From Wukongibacter sp050859025 (GTDB taxonomy: Bacteria > Bacillota > Clostridia > Peptostreptococcales > Caminicellaceae), in assembly GCF_050859025.1 (NCBI RefSeq), contig NZ_CP138200.1:4340001-4404000 (forward strand): a stretch of DNA of 64,000 bases, in the 5' to 3' direction. The position numbers and the translations under genes are program-made. Of the stretch, positions 9,204 through 18,197 are shown one piece after another. The stretch's first letter is position 1, and every line of letters begins with the position of its first letter. The notes under the pieces are model-generated. The model searched no databases, had not been told where the DNA came from, and saw only the letters and a list, made by a program, of their open reading frames with translations.

Positions 9204-10596
9204 CGGGATATGTCTTTTCTTCATTATCTATTAAATCATCATCAATCTCATATTTACAAGCTTCACGATACTTAAAATACTTCATAGCCACCGAGGGAAA
9301 TAAGGCATAGGTTAGAACATCTTCTTCCTGCTCAAGGTATTCATTAATCTCATTTTTAAAAGCTTCTAATTGAGGTAAAATTAAGTCAGCAGGCCTACAG
9401 TATATAACCTCTTTATCACCAATAATCTTATTGATTATTTCCTCTTTTATTGGAACAGTAGATTTACCATACATACCCTTTACGTAAGATTTTACTTCCC
9501 TAGGAACCATTTTATATCTTTCACCGGTTATAACATTTAGTACAGCCTGTGTTCCAATAATTTGACTTGTTGGTGTTACTAAAGGAGGATAACCCAAGTC
9601 TTCTCTAACCCTTGGCACCTCCCTCAGAACTTCTTCAAACCTATCAATAGAATTTTGCGTTTTTAACTGGTTAACTAGGTTTGATAACATGCCACCTGGA
9701 ACCTGATATATAAGTGTATTTATATTTACTCCAAGAACCTTTGGGCTTAACAGTCCACTTTCAATATACTTTTCTCTAAGAGGTTTAAAATGTTCAGCTA
9801 CCTCATTAAGTCTATTAATATCAAGTTTAGTATCAAACTCCGTTTCCTGTAGTGTTGCTACCATAGATTCTGTTGGCGGTTGAGAAGTTCCTAATGCAAA
9901 TGGAGATATGGCCGTATCAATTATATCTACTCCTGCTTCAATACTTTTCAGATAGGTCATGCTTGCCAAACCACTTGTGGCATGGGAGTGCATCTCTATA
10001 GGAATCTTAACGGATTTCTTTATTGCTCCTACTAATTCAAATGCATAGTATGGGGTTAGCAACCCCGACATATCCTTTATACATATAGAATCCGCCCCCA
10101 TACTTTCCATCTCCTTTGCTAATCCCACATAGGTTTGTGTAGTATGTATTGGACTTACGGTATAGGATATAGCTGCCTGTGCATGGGCCCCCTCTTTTTT
10201 AGTAGTCTCTAATGCAGTCCTAAGATTCCTTACATCATTAAGTGCATCAAATATCCTTATAATATCTATACCGTTATAAACAGACTTTTTAACGAATTCA
10301 GCTACAACATCATCAGCATAATGCTTATACCCCAGTATATTTTGTCCTCGTAAAAGCATCTGCAATCTAGTCCTTTTAATCTCTTTTCTTATGATTCTTA
10401 ATCGATTCCAAGGATCTTCATTTAGAAATCTTAAACATGCATCGAAGGTTGCCCCACCCCACATCTCTAGAGCATTATAGCCAATTTGATCTAGTTTATG
10501 TAAAATTGGAAGCATATCATCAGTTCTAAGCCTTGTGGCTATCAATGATTGATGAGCATCCCTTAAAATCGTTTCGGTAATTTTAATCTGTGCCAT
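9199..10596 (-). CDS. oadA: Carboxyltransferase subunit (oxaloacetate decarboxylase alpha / PycB type)
   Basis: This 465-residue protein is the TIM-barrel carboxyltransferase plus conserved carboxylase domain shared by oxaloacetate decarboxylase alpha, pyruvate carboxylase subunit B and transcarboxylase 5S. Visible signatures are ETILRDAHQS (metal Asp13), the catalytic lysine region CIKDMSG (Lys174) and the metal pair MHSH (His203, His205). It moves CO2 between oxaloacetate/pyruvate and biotin. The C-terminal biotinyl domain (MKM motif) of full-length OadA is absent, so the carrier must come from another gene, and none is in the window. It is a single-gene unit with its own terminator. The family is sure; the exact partner is not. 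Confidence 0.85.
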   Translation of the reverse strand: MAQIKITETILRDAHQSLIATRLRTDDMLPILHKLDQIGYNALEMWGGATFDACLRFLNEDPWNRLRIIRKEIKRTRLQMLLRGQNILGYKHYADDVVAEFVKKSVYNGIDIIRIFDALNDVRNLRTALETTKKEGAHAQAAISYTVSPIHTTQTYVGLAKEMESMGADSICIKDMSGLLTPYYAFELVGAIKKSVKIPIEMHSHATSGLASMTYLKSIEAGVDIIDTAISPFALGTSQPPTESMVATLQETEFDTKLDINRLNEVAEHFKPLREKYIESGLLSPKVLGVNINTLIYQVPGGMLSNLVNQLKTQNSIDRFEEVLREVPRVREDLGYPPLVTPTSQIIGTQAVLNVITGERYKMVPREVKSYVKGMYGKSTVPIKEEIINKIIGDKEVIYCRPADLILPQLEAFKNEINEYLEQEEDVLTYALFPSVAMKYFKYREACKYEIDDDLIDNEEKTYPV

Positions 10597-10944
10597 ACTA
10601 GTTCAACCCTTCTCTTATTCCATTTTTTAGCAGTTTGATTTCATTTATAAAATAATAACTTATTTTCATTGTTAGATTAGTTATAATATTTACTGTTAAG
10701 CCTGCATCAATACATGAAATCTTATAACCTTTTTCTATACCTTGATTGATGCAATAGCTATTTCATTATTTTTCTTTATATTATTAACTAAAGCTTCTTG
10801 CTTTAATTGTATATCCTTGCTCTTAGCAAAATTATTTCAATATAATTATTATCCTTTAATCCTATAATCAAAAACATGTACGAAAATGAAATATAAGAGG
10901 CTCTTACAGTGGCACAACTAGTTGGGCGGATTAATTTATTATTT
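10597..10944. other. Intergenic region with gene remnant
   Basis: This 348-base gap between the carboxyltransferase gene and oppF carries the degraded TetR-like sequence listed separately. The rest shows no ribosome-site-led frame. A 64-codon open frame on the minus strand (10803-10997) runs from the remnant into oppF and is not considered a gene. No clear terminator for the opp operon was found. Confidence 0.5.
10622..10880 (-). pseudogene. Degraded TetR-family C-terminal remnant
   Basis: Read on the minus strand in two frames, this stretch gives pieces such as KSKDIQLKQEA, IEKGYKISCID, AGLTVNIITNL and YYFINEIK followed by LLKNGIR. These match in order the C-terminal half of the TetR regulator at 21.1-21.8 kb (DNDVQLKEE, IDKGDIDSSID, GLTANIITNL, EYFINEIK, ILKNGIK). 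A stop codon, a frameshift and an internal deletion separate the blocks, and the DNA-binding half is missing. It is therefore a decayed paralogue, not an active gene. The match was made by eye. Confidence 0.75.
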
Positions 10945-11895
10945 CTATTTAATTTCTTTTCTATATCGCTTGGATTCCGATTCTGAACAATATACAAAAT
11001 GATCAGGTACTATTTCACGAAGCTCTGGACTTTCTCTATCATAATCATGGATATTTGGATCATAGAAAATACGTTTTCTATTTCTTTCATAATTTGGGTC
11101 TGGCAATGGTATGGCTGAAAGTAGGGATTTTGTATAGGGATGCAGCGGATTTCTATATAGTTCCTCAGACTTTGTAAGCTCTACTAGCTTACCAAAATAC
11201 ATAACCCCTATTCGATTAGAAAAATATTTAACAACAGATAAATCATGAGCTATAAACAAAATAGTAAGACCTAGCTTTTGCTTTAACTTATTTAGAAGAT
11301 TAAGAACCTGTGCTTGTATAGATACATCAAGGGCAGATATAGGCTCGTCAGCTATTACAAGTTCTGGTTTTACTATAAGAGCCCTAGCTATACCAATCCG
11401 CTGCCTTTGCCCTCCTGAAAACTCGTGGGGATAGCGACCAGCATGTTCTTTTGTAAGACCTACTGTCTGAAGTATGTCATAAATCATTTCCATCATTTCA
11501 TCCTCAGATCTACACATCTTGTTTATTTTTAATCCTTCACCTATGATTTCTTTAACTGTCATCCTCGGATTTAACGAAGCAATAGGATCTTGAAATATCA
11601 TCTGTATTCCCTTTGTCACCGTTCTAATCTGTTGCCTTGACAACTTTCCTGATATTAATTTCCCATTAAAACAAACCTCTCCATCAGTCGGATTATATAA
11701 CCTTATTATGGAACGTCCTGTTGTTGTTTTACCACAGCCTGATTCTCCAACAAGACCAAAGGTTTCTCCCTTGTATATATTAAAGCTGATATCATCTACA
11801 GCCTTTACGGTTATCTTGTTTTTCCCTCTTCCACTGGTAAAATACTGCTTCAAATTTTTCACTTCTAGAACAGGTGTCTCTTTTATACTACTCAT
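10945..11895 (-). CDS. oppF: Oligopeptide ABC transporter ATPase OppF
   Basis: The 316-residue cytoplasmic ATPase has Walker A GESGCGKTT, Q-loop, signature FSGGQRQRIGIARAL, Walker B LVIADEP and the switch His in LFIAHDLS, followed by the OppF/DppF extension LYRNPLHPYTKSLLSAIPLPDP. It is the last gene of oppABCDF and overlaps oppD by eight bases. Together with OppD it powers import of oligopeptides captured by OppA. The sequence is full length with intact motifs. Confidence 0.93.
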   Translation of the reverse strand: MSSIKETPVLEVKNLKQYFTSGRGKNKITVKAVDDISFNIYKGETFGLVGESGCGKTTTGRSIIRLYNPTDGEVCFNGKLISGKLSRQQIRTVTKGIQMIFQDPIASLNPRMTVKEIIGEGLKINKMCRSEDEMMEMIYDILQTVGLTKEHAGRYPHEFSGGQRQRIGIARALIVKPELVIADEPISALDVSIQAQVLNLLNKLKQKLGLTILFIAHDLSVVKYFSNRIGVMYFGKLVELTKSEELYRNPLHPYTKSLLSAIPLPDPNYERNRKRIFYDPNIHDYDRESPELREIVPDHFVYCSESESKRYRKEIK

Positions 11896-12946
11896 TGCTT
11901 ACCACCACCCTTTTCTTCTGTCTTTCTATACGTCTTTTTAAAATCCTTGGGATATCAACCTTTGGTGCATCTGGATGAAGCAGCCACGTGGCAGCATAAT
12001 GAGTATCACTAACTTTATACGTTGGAGGATGCTTTTCAAAATCTATTCTCATAGCATATTTATTTCTAAATGCAAATGCATCACCCTTTGGTGGATTAAT
12101 CATATTTGGAGGAGTTCCTGATATAGCAAAAAGTTCATCGGTTCCATCGGTATCCATATCAGGCATAGAAGCAAGCAGGCTCCATGTATATGGATGTTTA
12201 GGATTGTAAAAGATATCATCTGTTGTTCCATACTCTACTATTTTACCAGCATACATAACTACTATACGGTCAGCAACATTAGCAACTACTCCTAGGTCAT
12301 GGGTAATGAATATAACAGATAAATCCCGCTCTTTTTGCATATCCTTTATAAGCTCAAGTATTTGTGCTTGTATTGTAACATCCAATGCGGTTGTAGGTTC
12401 ATCACAAATCAAAACCTCTGGATCACACGCAAGTGCTATAGCTATAACTATTCTTTGTCTCATGCCACCAGAAAATTGAAAGGGATATTGATTATATCTT
12501 TTTTCAGCCTCATTAATTCCTACAGCTTTCATCAATCCTATGGCCTTATTCTTTGCTTCCATCTTACTAACTCCATATTTTATCCTAAGAGCTTCTGTTA
12601 TCTGCTTACCTATTTTCATAACTGGATCAAGGGATGACATAGGATCTTGAAATATCATAGATATTTCAGTACCCCTTATCATGTTATAATCCTTTTCAGT
12701 AAATTTTAATAAATCATCGTCCTTATAAAGAACTTGACCAGCTTCTTTATTTGAATTTTTTGCAAGTATTCCCATTATAGTTTTTGTCGTAACAGACTTA
12801 CCTGAGCCTGATTCTCCTACTATAGCAAGTGTTTCACCCTTATATAAATCAAAATCCAAACCACGAACCGCATGAACCTTTCCTGAAAAAGTATTGAAAG
12901 TTACATATAAATCTTTTACCTGCAATATTTTTTCTCTGTTTTCCAT
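11888..12946 (-). CDS. oppD: Oligopeptide ABC transporter ATPase OppD
   Basis: The 352-residue ATPase shows Walker A GESGSGKS, signature FSGGMRQRIVIAIALACDP, Walker B VLICDEPTTALD and the switch region FITHDLGVVA. The C-terminal tail (GDAFAFRNKYAM, then DTHYAATWLLHPDAPKV) is the form usual for Firmicute OppD/AmiE and replaces the cysteine-rich tail of enterobacterial OppD. It lies between oppC (19-base gap) and oppF (overlap), and its product pairs with OppF as the nucleotide-binding heterodimer. Confidence 0.93.
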   Translation of the reverse strand: MENREKILQVKDLYVTFNTFSGKVHAVRGLDFDLYKGETLAIVGESGSGKSVTTKTIMGILAKNSNKEAGQVLYKDDDLLKFTEKDYNMIRGTEISMIFQDPMSSLDPVMKIGKQITEALRIKYGVSKMEAKNKAIGLMKAVGINEAEKRYNQYPFQFSGGMRQRIVIAIALACDPEVLICDEPTTALDVTIQAQILELIKDMQKERDLSVIFITHDLGVVANVADRIVVMYAGKIVEYGTTDDIFYNPKHPYTWSLLASMPDMDTDGTDELFAISGTPPNMINPPKGDAFAFRNKYAMRIDFEKHPPTYKVSDTHYAATWLLHPDAPKVDIPRILKRRIERQKKRVVVSNE

Positions 12947-12965
12947 ATTTTTTCCCCCCTCATTT

Positions 12966-14087
12966 CTATTCTTGACCCCTTAAAGTTGGATCAAATGCAT
13001 CTCTTAAACCATTTCCGAATAAGTTAAATGAAATCATTAATATGGAAATCACTATAGCTGGATATAAAATTAAATGGGGGTAATTGAGTAATTCTTTCTG
13101 ACCTTCAGCCAATAGAACCCCAATAGATGGCTCTGGTGCCTGTATTCCTAATCCTAGATAGGCTAAAAATGATTCACTAAATATAGCTACTGGTACAGCA
13201 AAGGTAACACTTGTTATAATGGGGCCAATAGCATTTGGAAGTATATGCCTAAATATAAGTCTGTTATCCTTTGCCCCTAAGGTTCTAGATGCTAAGACAT
13301 ATTCCTGTAACTTATATTTATAGAATTGGGCCCTTATAAGATAATTCATACCTACCCATCCTGTTAAAACCAAAGATAGAGCTATAGGTATAATTCCCGC
13401 ACCCATGTACAATAGAAATAAAATAATGATTACAAATCTAGGAATGGATACAAGGATCTCAACAATCCTTTGCATTACAACATCTACCGTTCCACCATAA
13501 TAGCCAGAGATGGAGCCATATGTAACTCCTATAACAAGGTTAACAGAAACCGCCAATAGAGCTATCATAAATGATATCCTGGCTCCCCTCCAAAGCCGCG
13601 TCCACTGATCTCTTCCTAGATAATCAGTTCCAAACCAAAAATATTTATCTGTTACGCCTTTATATTTATACATATCTATTTTAGCTACAACCATATCAGT
13701 TCCACGTTCTTTATATTCTTCAACCACTTTAACAACTGAGTCCTTATATTTCGTTTTAAGACTCGCTTTCCTTATATTTCTTTCTCTCGTTCCATCAAAA
13801 ATTCCTAATTTCTCAAGTCCAAGAACTCTAGGAGGCATAAATGTAAGCTTTGGATTTTGCTCTTTATATGTATATGAATTCATCATAGGCCCAAAAATAG
13901 AAAAGAAAGCTATTATAGATATAAATACAAATGCAACCATCGATCCTTTATTTTTCCTAAATCTTATCCTAGCATCCTTAAAGAAACCAATGGCCTCCCC
14001 TTCAAATTTCTGATCCTTTATATCTTCTTCAAGCTGTACAAATTCAAAATCTTTTTCTGTTAACTTAATATTCTTTTCCTCAATCAT
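12966..14087 (-). CDS. oppC: Oligopeptide ABC transporter permease OppC
   Basis: The 373-residue integral membrane protein has a cytoplasmic N-terminal tail, a first membrane helix near 50-70, a long extracytoplasmic insertion typical of Firmicute OppC, the motif FGTDYLGRDQWTRL, and an EAA loop (RTLGAKDNRLIFRHILPN) that contacts the ATPases. The C-terminus NLFGNGLRDAFDP is diagnostic for the OppC/DppC family. It overlaps the end of oppB by one base and forms the pore with OppB. Confidence 0.93.
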   Translation of the reverse strand: MIEEKNIKLTEKDFEFVQLEEDIKDQKFEGEAIGFFKDARIRFRKNKGSMVAFVFISIIAFFSIFGPMMNSYTYKEQNPKLTFMPPRVLGLEKLGIFDGTRERNIRKASLKTKYKDSVVKVVEEYKERGTDMVVAKIDMYKYKGVTDKYFWFGTDYLGRDQWTRLWRGARISFMIALLAVSVNLVIGVTYGSISGYYGGTVDVVMQRIVEILVSIPRFVIIILFLLYMGAGIIPIALSLVLTGWVGMNYLIRAQFYKYKLQEYVLASRTLGAKDNRLIFRHILPNAIGPIITSVTFAVPVAIFSESFLAYLGLGIQAPEPSIGVLLAEGQKELLNYPHLILYPAIVISILMISFNLFGNGLRDAFDPTLRGQE

Positions 14088-15034
14088 TACTTCCTACCTC
14101 CTATACGAATACGAGGATCTATTATTCCATATGATAAATCAACAATCAAAATTGTCAATAAACTTATTAACGAATAAAAGCAGAGAAGTCCTATGGTAAG
14201 TGTATGATCCTTAGCATTTATGGAGTCTATCAATACTCCACCCATCCCCGGTATGGCAAATATCTTCTCTATTACCAATGAACCAAATAATATACTAGTG
14301 AATATTGGAATAATAATATTTGCAAGGGGTACAAAAGAATTACGCATAGCGTGTCTTACAGTTGATTGGAACTGAGTAAGCCCCTTCGATTTTGACAAAA
14401 GCATATACTCTGAATTAAGGGCTTCACAAAGCTCTGCTCTAACATATCTTGTAATAGTCGCTATCCCTCCAAAGGACAGGGCTAATATTGGAAGTATCAT
14501 TGATCTCATTCTATTCCAGTTCAATACCTGATCCTTCGAAAGCACAATAGGAAACCAATCTAATTTAAAGCCTAACCAATATTGAAGAGCCGAAGCGAAA
14601 ACAAATGAAGGCACTGAGATAAACAGAATAACCAATACAGAAATTCCGTGGTCTGATAGTTTGTTTTTTCTGATTGCTGCTATTATTCCTAAAATAATCC
14701 CCATAGGAATCATAAAAATCATAGAAAATATATTAAGCTGCATAGAAATAGGTATTTTCTGTGCTAAAATTTCTCCAATAGTACGCTTCGGTTGAACCTT
14801 TAAGGATACTCCAAAATCGAGTTTCATAGCATCTTTAAGAAAATATCCATACTGAAGCACTAAGGGATCATTAAGATGATATTTATTTTCTAACTGCTCG
14901 ACTATTTCCTTAGACAAGGTAGGATCATCAACGAAGCTACCGGGCATTAGCCTTAACAAAAAAAAGGATATAGTAATGATTATGAAAAGAGTAATAGCCA
15001 TTGCTATTAATCTTTGAACTGTATACCTTAACAT
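14087..15034 (-). CDS. oppB: Oligopeptide ABC transporter permease OppB
   Basis: The 315-residue membrane protein has the OppB layout: N-terminal helix MLRYTVQRLIAMAITLF, an extracellular loop with LNDPLVLQYGYFLKDAMKLDFG, several helices, the EAA loop (NSEYMLLSKSKGLTQFQ) and the C-terminal LSYGIIDPRIRIG. Ribosome site GAGAGGAG precedes ATG at a slightly long spacing. A repeated hairpin element separates it from oppA, so OppA can be made in excess over the membrane components. Confidence 0.93.
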   Translation of the reverse strand: MLRYTVQRLIAMAITLFIIITISFFLLRLMPGSFVDDPTLSKEIVEQLENKYHLNDPLVLQYGYFLKDAMKLDFGVSLKVQPKRTIGEILAQKIPISMQLNIFSMIFMIPMGIILGIIAAIRKNKLSDHGISVLVILFISVPSFVFASALQYWLGFKLDWFPIVLSKDQVLNWNRMRSMILPILALSFGGIATITRYVRAELCEALNSEYMLLSKSKGLTQFQSTVRHAMRNSFVPLANIIIPIFTSILFGSLVIEKIFAIPGMGGVLIDSINAKDHTLTIGLLCFYSLISLLTILIVDLSYGIIDPRIRIGGRK

Positions 15035-15346
15035 TATTGCATTACTCCTCTCAGTATCAAATCAAGATTTAATTCCAAATAGTTCTACAAGATTTAAGAT
15101 AAGGAACTTAATTTATACATGCTAAGCTTTTCTAAAATCATTGTATATTTAAACATATATAAATTAGATCTCGTAAATAAACTCCAGATGAATAATTTTA
15201 ATATGGTTTTGTTTTCATAATATAGTGTGTGAGGTGTTTCAAGATGGCTAAATTTTGATTCTTTGGACTTAATTCATTCTGAAACACCCCAAGGTTGAAC
15301 TCATATAGATTTATGACATGCCCCTAATGTAGCTATAGCAATAGCA
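15035..15346. other. oppA-oppB intercistronic region
   Basis: This 312-base gap inside the opp operon contains the hairpin repeat at 15227-15324 and, at about 15107-15190, a weak copy of another palindromic repeat (TTAATTTATACATG ... CATATATAAATTAGA). No gene was seen. Confidence 0.6.
15227..15324 (-). repeat. Hairpin repeat, family C copy 1
   Basis: On the minus strand the element starts GGGGCATGTCATAAAT, continues TATATGAGTTCAACCTTGG, and ends in a stem made by GGGGTGTTTCAGAATG and GAAACACCTC. A second copy occupies the equivalent place after the sugar-binding protein gene (39802-39900), and a weaker one follows queT (25452-25541). In the mRNA it would form two hairpins just after oppA. 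Confidence 0.75.
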
Positions 15347-17137
15347 TTATTTTTCTTCTAAGGGCTCTATATCAGCTTGCAAGATTTGGAAAAAGCCAAC
15401 ATTTGTAAGATATCTTCCATTATGTGAATTAAACTTAACTCTGTCTGAGTACATAACAGGTATATTTATCTCAACTAGAGGTATTATAGGTAGGTCCCTC
15501 ATAACCATCTTTTCCATATCTCTAAGAGCATCCACTCTCTCTTTGGTCTTAAAGATCAAATCTCCAGTTTTAGCCTTTTTATAAAGTTCATCAAATTCTG
15601 AGTTCTTATAAGAATTATATTTTCTAGGTGGATTGCTTACAAAAAATTCAAACATTCCCCAAGGCTCATATACGGAACCCATCCAGAAGGCATATCCTGA
15701 TTGATAGTCTCCTTTTTCAATATTGTCATAGGATACTTGCCACGGGATGGCCTTTAATTGAACATCTATCCTATCCACACCAAATAAATTCTCATATGTC
15801 TCCTCTAGGTATTCTGAAATCTTCTTAACATTTTCATTTGTATCAAAATAAGTTATCTCAAATTCTATTTTCTTATTTCCATTAGTCTCATATGCCTTAT
15901 CAAATAGCTCTTTAGCTAACTCAGGGTTATACACTTCTGTATATTCTTCAACTTCCTTACCTTGTTCAGTTTGTCTGTAAATTTCTCCTGTTTCAAAATT
16001 AGATATATAGGCATTGGTTAAATAAAAATTTGCGGGTCTTCCTGTCCTGTATATGTCCTTAGCTAGAACATTTCTATCCATACCATAGTATAAAGCCTTC
16101 CTAAAATCCAAGTCACCCAATGCTAGATTTTCTTTACTTTCTGTATTCAAGATTATAAACATGGAAGTTGCCGCTGGTGCAAATTCTACCCTTGGATCTT
16201 CTTCATACTTATCATATTTGGCTCCAAGGAGCTTAACATAGTCAACATCTCCGTCTTCAAATAACTGAAGTATAGTTTCTTGGTTTTCTATAACTCTCAT
16301 TTCAATCTCGTCTACTTTAAAAATCTGAGCCAAAGGAGAAGCTTGATTCTTCTTAAACATTTGATGTTGATCCCTTACCCATTCAGTAAGCACATATGGT
16401 CCTCCTGATGATTTAGGAATCTTGTCAAAGTCTGTTCCATATTTAGTTTCGTTTTTATCCTCATTCATATTTGATGTATACATTTCTATATGTACAGGTG
16501 AAGTTATTATTGAAATAAATGCATCTAATATAGTAGTCTTTTGTACAGGGTTTTCAAGGGTTATTTGAAGCATATTATCATCAATTGCCTTTATCCCTAC
16601 ATCATCCCATTCAACATTTCCATCCCAATATTTTTTAGCATTTACAACAAACATATCCTCATAAAAGACATTTGCTCTTTGATTCTTTAGTTTAGGGTCT
16701 AAAAGTAATTTATATGATTCCTCATAGGTTTTAGCATTGATAGGTGTTCCATCGTCAAAGGCTAATCCATCTCTTATTTTAAATGTCCAAGTCTTACTAT
16801 CCTCACTTACTTCTGGAAATGCTTCAGCATGGTTAGGAAATATATCATATCCATCACCAGCTTCGTTCATTATGATTCTCAATAGGGTTCCATTAAACAG
16901 CATCATGGCTCTTTCTTCTGTTCCAGTTTTATAAATATGTGGGTTAAAGGTTGTTATCTTTGATTCTGCAAATCTAAATATACTTGGTTCCTCTGGTATA
17001 TCTTCTGCTAACTCTTTTTCATTTTCTAATTCCTTTACCTCCGTTTCTTTGGCTGCTTCTTTACCACATCCCACGAAAACTGAAGCAATCATGGCAATAG
17101 AAAGTAATAAAGCTAGAATCTTTTTAAAATTTTTCAT
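15347..17137 (-). CDS. oppA: Oligopeptide-binding lipoprotein OppA
   Basis: This 596-residue SBP_bac_5 family protein has a lipoprotein signal peptide ending at the lipobox FVGC (Cys24), so it is anchored to the outer face of the membrane. Family hallmarks include FNPHIYKTGTEERAMMLFNGTLLR, WTFKIRDGLAFDDGTPINA and the C-terminal RDLPIIPLVEINIPVMYSDRV (each read directly). It captures peptides and delivers them to OppBC. It is the first gene of the operon, with ribosome site AAGGAGGAT before ATG; the hairpin repeat follows its stop. Confidence 0.93.
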   Translation of the reverse strand: MKNFKKILALLLSIAMIASVFVGCGKEAAKETEVKELENEKELAEDIPEEPSIFRFAESKITTFNPHIYKTGTEERAMMLFNGTLLRIIMNEAGDGYDIFPNHAEAFPEVSEDSKTWTFKIRDGLAFDDGTPINAKTYEESYKLLLDPKLKNQRANVFYEDMFVVNAKKYWDGNVEWDDVGIKAIDDNMLQITLENPVQKTTILDAFISIITSPVHIEMYTSNMNEDKNETKYGTDFDKIPKSSGGPYVLTEWVRDQHQMFKKNQASPLAQIFKVDEIEMRVIENQETILQLFEDGDVDYVKLLGAKYDKYEEDPRVEFAPAATSMFIILNTESKENLALGDLDFRKALYYGMDRNVLAKDIYRTGRPANFYLTNAYISNFETGEIYRQTEQGKEVEEYTEVYNPELAKELFDKAYETNGNKKIEFEITYFDTNENVKKISEYLEETYENLFGVDRIDVQLKAIPWQVSYDNIEKGDYQSGYAFWMGSVYEPWGMFEFFVSNPPRKYNSYKNSEFDELYKKAKTGDLIFKTKERVDALRDMEKMVMRDLPIIPLVEINIPVMYSDRVKFNSHNGRYLTNVGFFQILQADIEPLEEK

Positions 17138-17469
17138 AGATAAATCCTCCTTAAAATATTATTTTAATAACTTAACCCCCCTTGTGTCTTTAATAATATC
17201 AACATCCACTTTTAGCTTATTTTGTAAAAATAATACATAATTTATTTTTTTTGAGTTTATATCCATTTTAAGGAAAAGAGGAGTTATCATTATTATACAC
17301 TAAAATCATAAAATGGTATAATTTTCTTTATATATATTTTTTATACAACTACTATACTTTTCCTTCATACAATAAAACTGGTTTTTCACTGGAATCTCTA
17401 TATTGTATTTAAACTAAAAAAAGTATATAATTATAATTCAAATAATCTTGATTCTAAAAGGTGGTCATT
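17138..17469. other. Divergent intergenic region upstream of oppA
   Basis: This AT-rich 332-base region lies between the leftward oppA and the rightward small membrane-protein gene. It must carry both promoters, but no pair of boxes stands out. No additional gene or repeat was recognised. Confidence 0.4.
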
Positions 17470-17838
17470 ATGAGAATATTAGGTTCCCTAACAGCAGTAT
17501 TTACTTTAATCTATCTGATTAATAGTACAAATTCATCCCTCTTACTTAGACTCTCAAATTCTTTTTTCATTTTAGGAATAATCTATCTAATTGTCGCCTT
17601 GGTTATACATGTTAGAAATGCTGGCTTATTCAAGCTTTTGACCTATAATAATTATAAAAAAAAGCAAATGCTTTTAATTAAAGAGGGGATAGAAGATAAG
17701 GACTCTCTAATGGATCTCTATGAATTTTTCAAGAAAAACTGTTCCACCAAATGGAAGAATTCGATATTCTATATTTTTTCAATTCCTTTACTTACTATAT
17801 CTATTTTGCTTGCTTTTATTATCAGAATTAAATCTTGA
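17470..17838 (+). CDS. Small membrane protein, DUF3899-like
   Basis: The 122-residue protein has two N-terminal membrane helices (about 2-20 and 30-50), a charged cytoplasmic middle (YNNYKKKQMLLIKEG) and a C-terminal helix (about 98-118). The pattern SNSFFILGIIYLIVALVIHVRNAGLF resembles DUF3899 proteins; the function is unknown. ATG at 17470 is chosen because the ribosome site AAAAGGTGG lies seven bases before it, whereas an upstream in-frame GTG falls inside that site. It is monocistronic and followed at once by a palindromic repeat. Confidence 0.7.
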   Translation: MRILGSLTAVFTLIYLINSTNSSLLLRLSNSFFILGIIYLIVALVIHVRNAGLFKLLTYNNYKKKQMLLIKEGIEDKDSLMDLYEFFKKNCSTKWKNSIFYIFSIPLLTISILLAFIIRIKS

Positions 17839-17848
17839 AGGCATATAA

Positions 17849-18054
17849 AAAGACTCTGCAATTTATGCAGAGCCTCAGACTGCTGACAAACCCGAATTTC
17901 TTCGTTGTTGCTTCAAGCAAGAACCCTTACGTATGTCTGTATACGCTGCGGTCTCTTGCTTTCAGCACGCCTCGAACTTCAGATTTCTCAACAGCCTATC
18001 ATCTTGTTGACTTTGTCAACAATCTGAGACTCTGCAATTTATGCAGAGTCTTTA
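17849..18054. repeat. Palindromic intergenic repeat bounded by identical hairpins (family D)
   Basis: The roughly 206-base element begins and ends with the same hairpin, AGACTCTGCAATTTATGCAGAG (loop ATTTA). Inside, further arms pair: CAGACTGCTGACAAACC with the complement of TTTCTCAACAGCC, and AGCAAGAACC with the complement of GGTCTCTTGCT. The whole can fold into one long structure. An open frame through it looks like translated repeat, not a gene. Similar elements are familiar from clostridial genomes. The outer hairpins may act as terminators. Confidence 0.8.
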
Positions 18055-18056
18055 GT

Positions 18057-18173
18057 CTAATAGTTATCCTCTTTATTTTCTCTCTTTTTCATTAAGCTTT
18101 TCAGTATTTTAAGCTTTATAGGTACTAATACAACAATCGCTATTCCAATAATAATCCACCATTTCATTGGCAT
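18057..18173 (-). CDS. 38-residue membrane microprotein after ABC-2 exporter genes
   Basis: The frame reads MPMKWWIIIGIAIVVLVPIK, followed by a basic tail ending KKRENKEDNY. It has one hydrophobic helix (about 5-19) with positive charges after it. A perfect ribosome site GAGGAG lies seven bases before ATG, and the gene begins 24 bases after the stop of the second permease gene, so it is the last cistron of the exporter operon. No family is recognised. A role as a small accessory subunit is inference from position only. Confidence 0.6.
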   Translation of the reverse strand: MPMKWWIIIGIAIVVLVPIKLKILKSLMKKRENKEDNY

Positions 18174-18197
18174 ATGATCTCTCCTCATCTTTCAGTA

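Noticed and set aside
10803..10997. 64-codon open frame between the carboxyltransferase gene and oppF
   Set aside because: It overlaps the end of oppF in another frame, has no ribosome site, and its second half falls in the decayed TetR remnant.
17835..18095. 86-codon open frame on the plus strand over the palindromic repeat
   Set aside because: It follows the family D repeat almost exactly, has no ribosome site and consists of translated inverted-repeat sequence.
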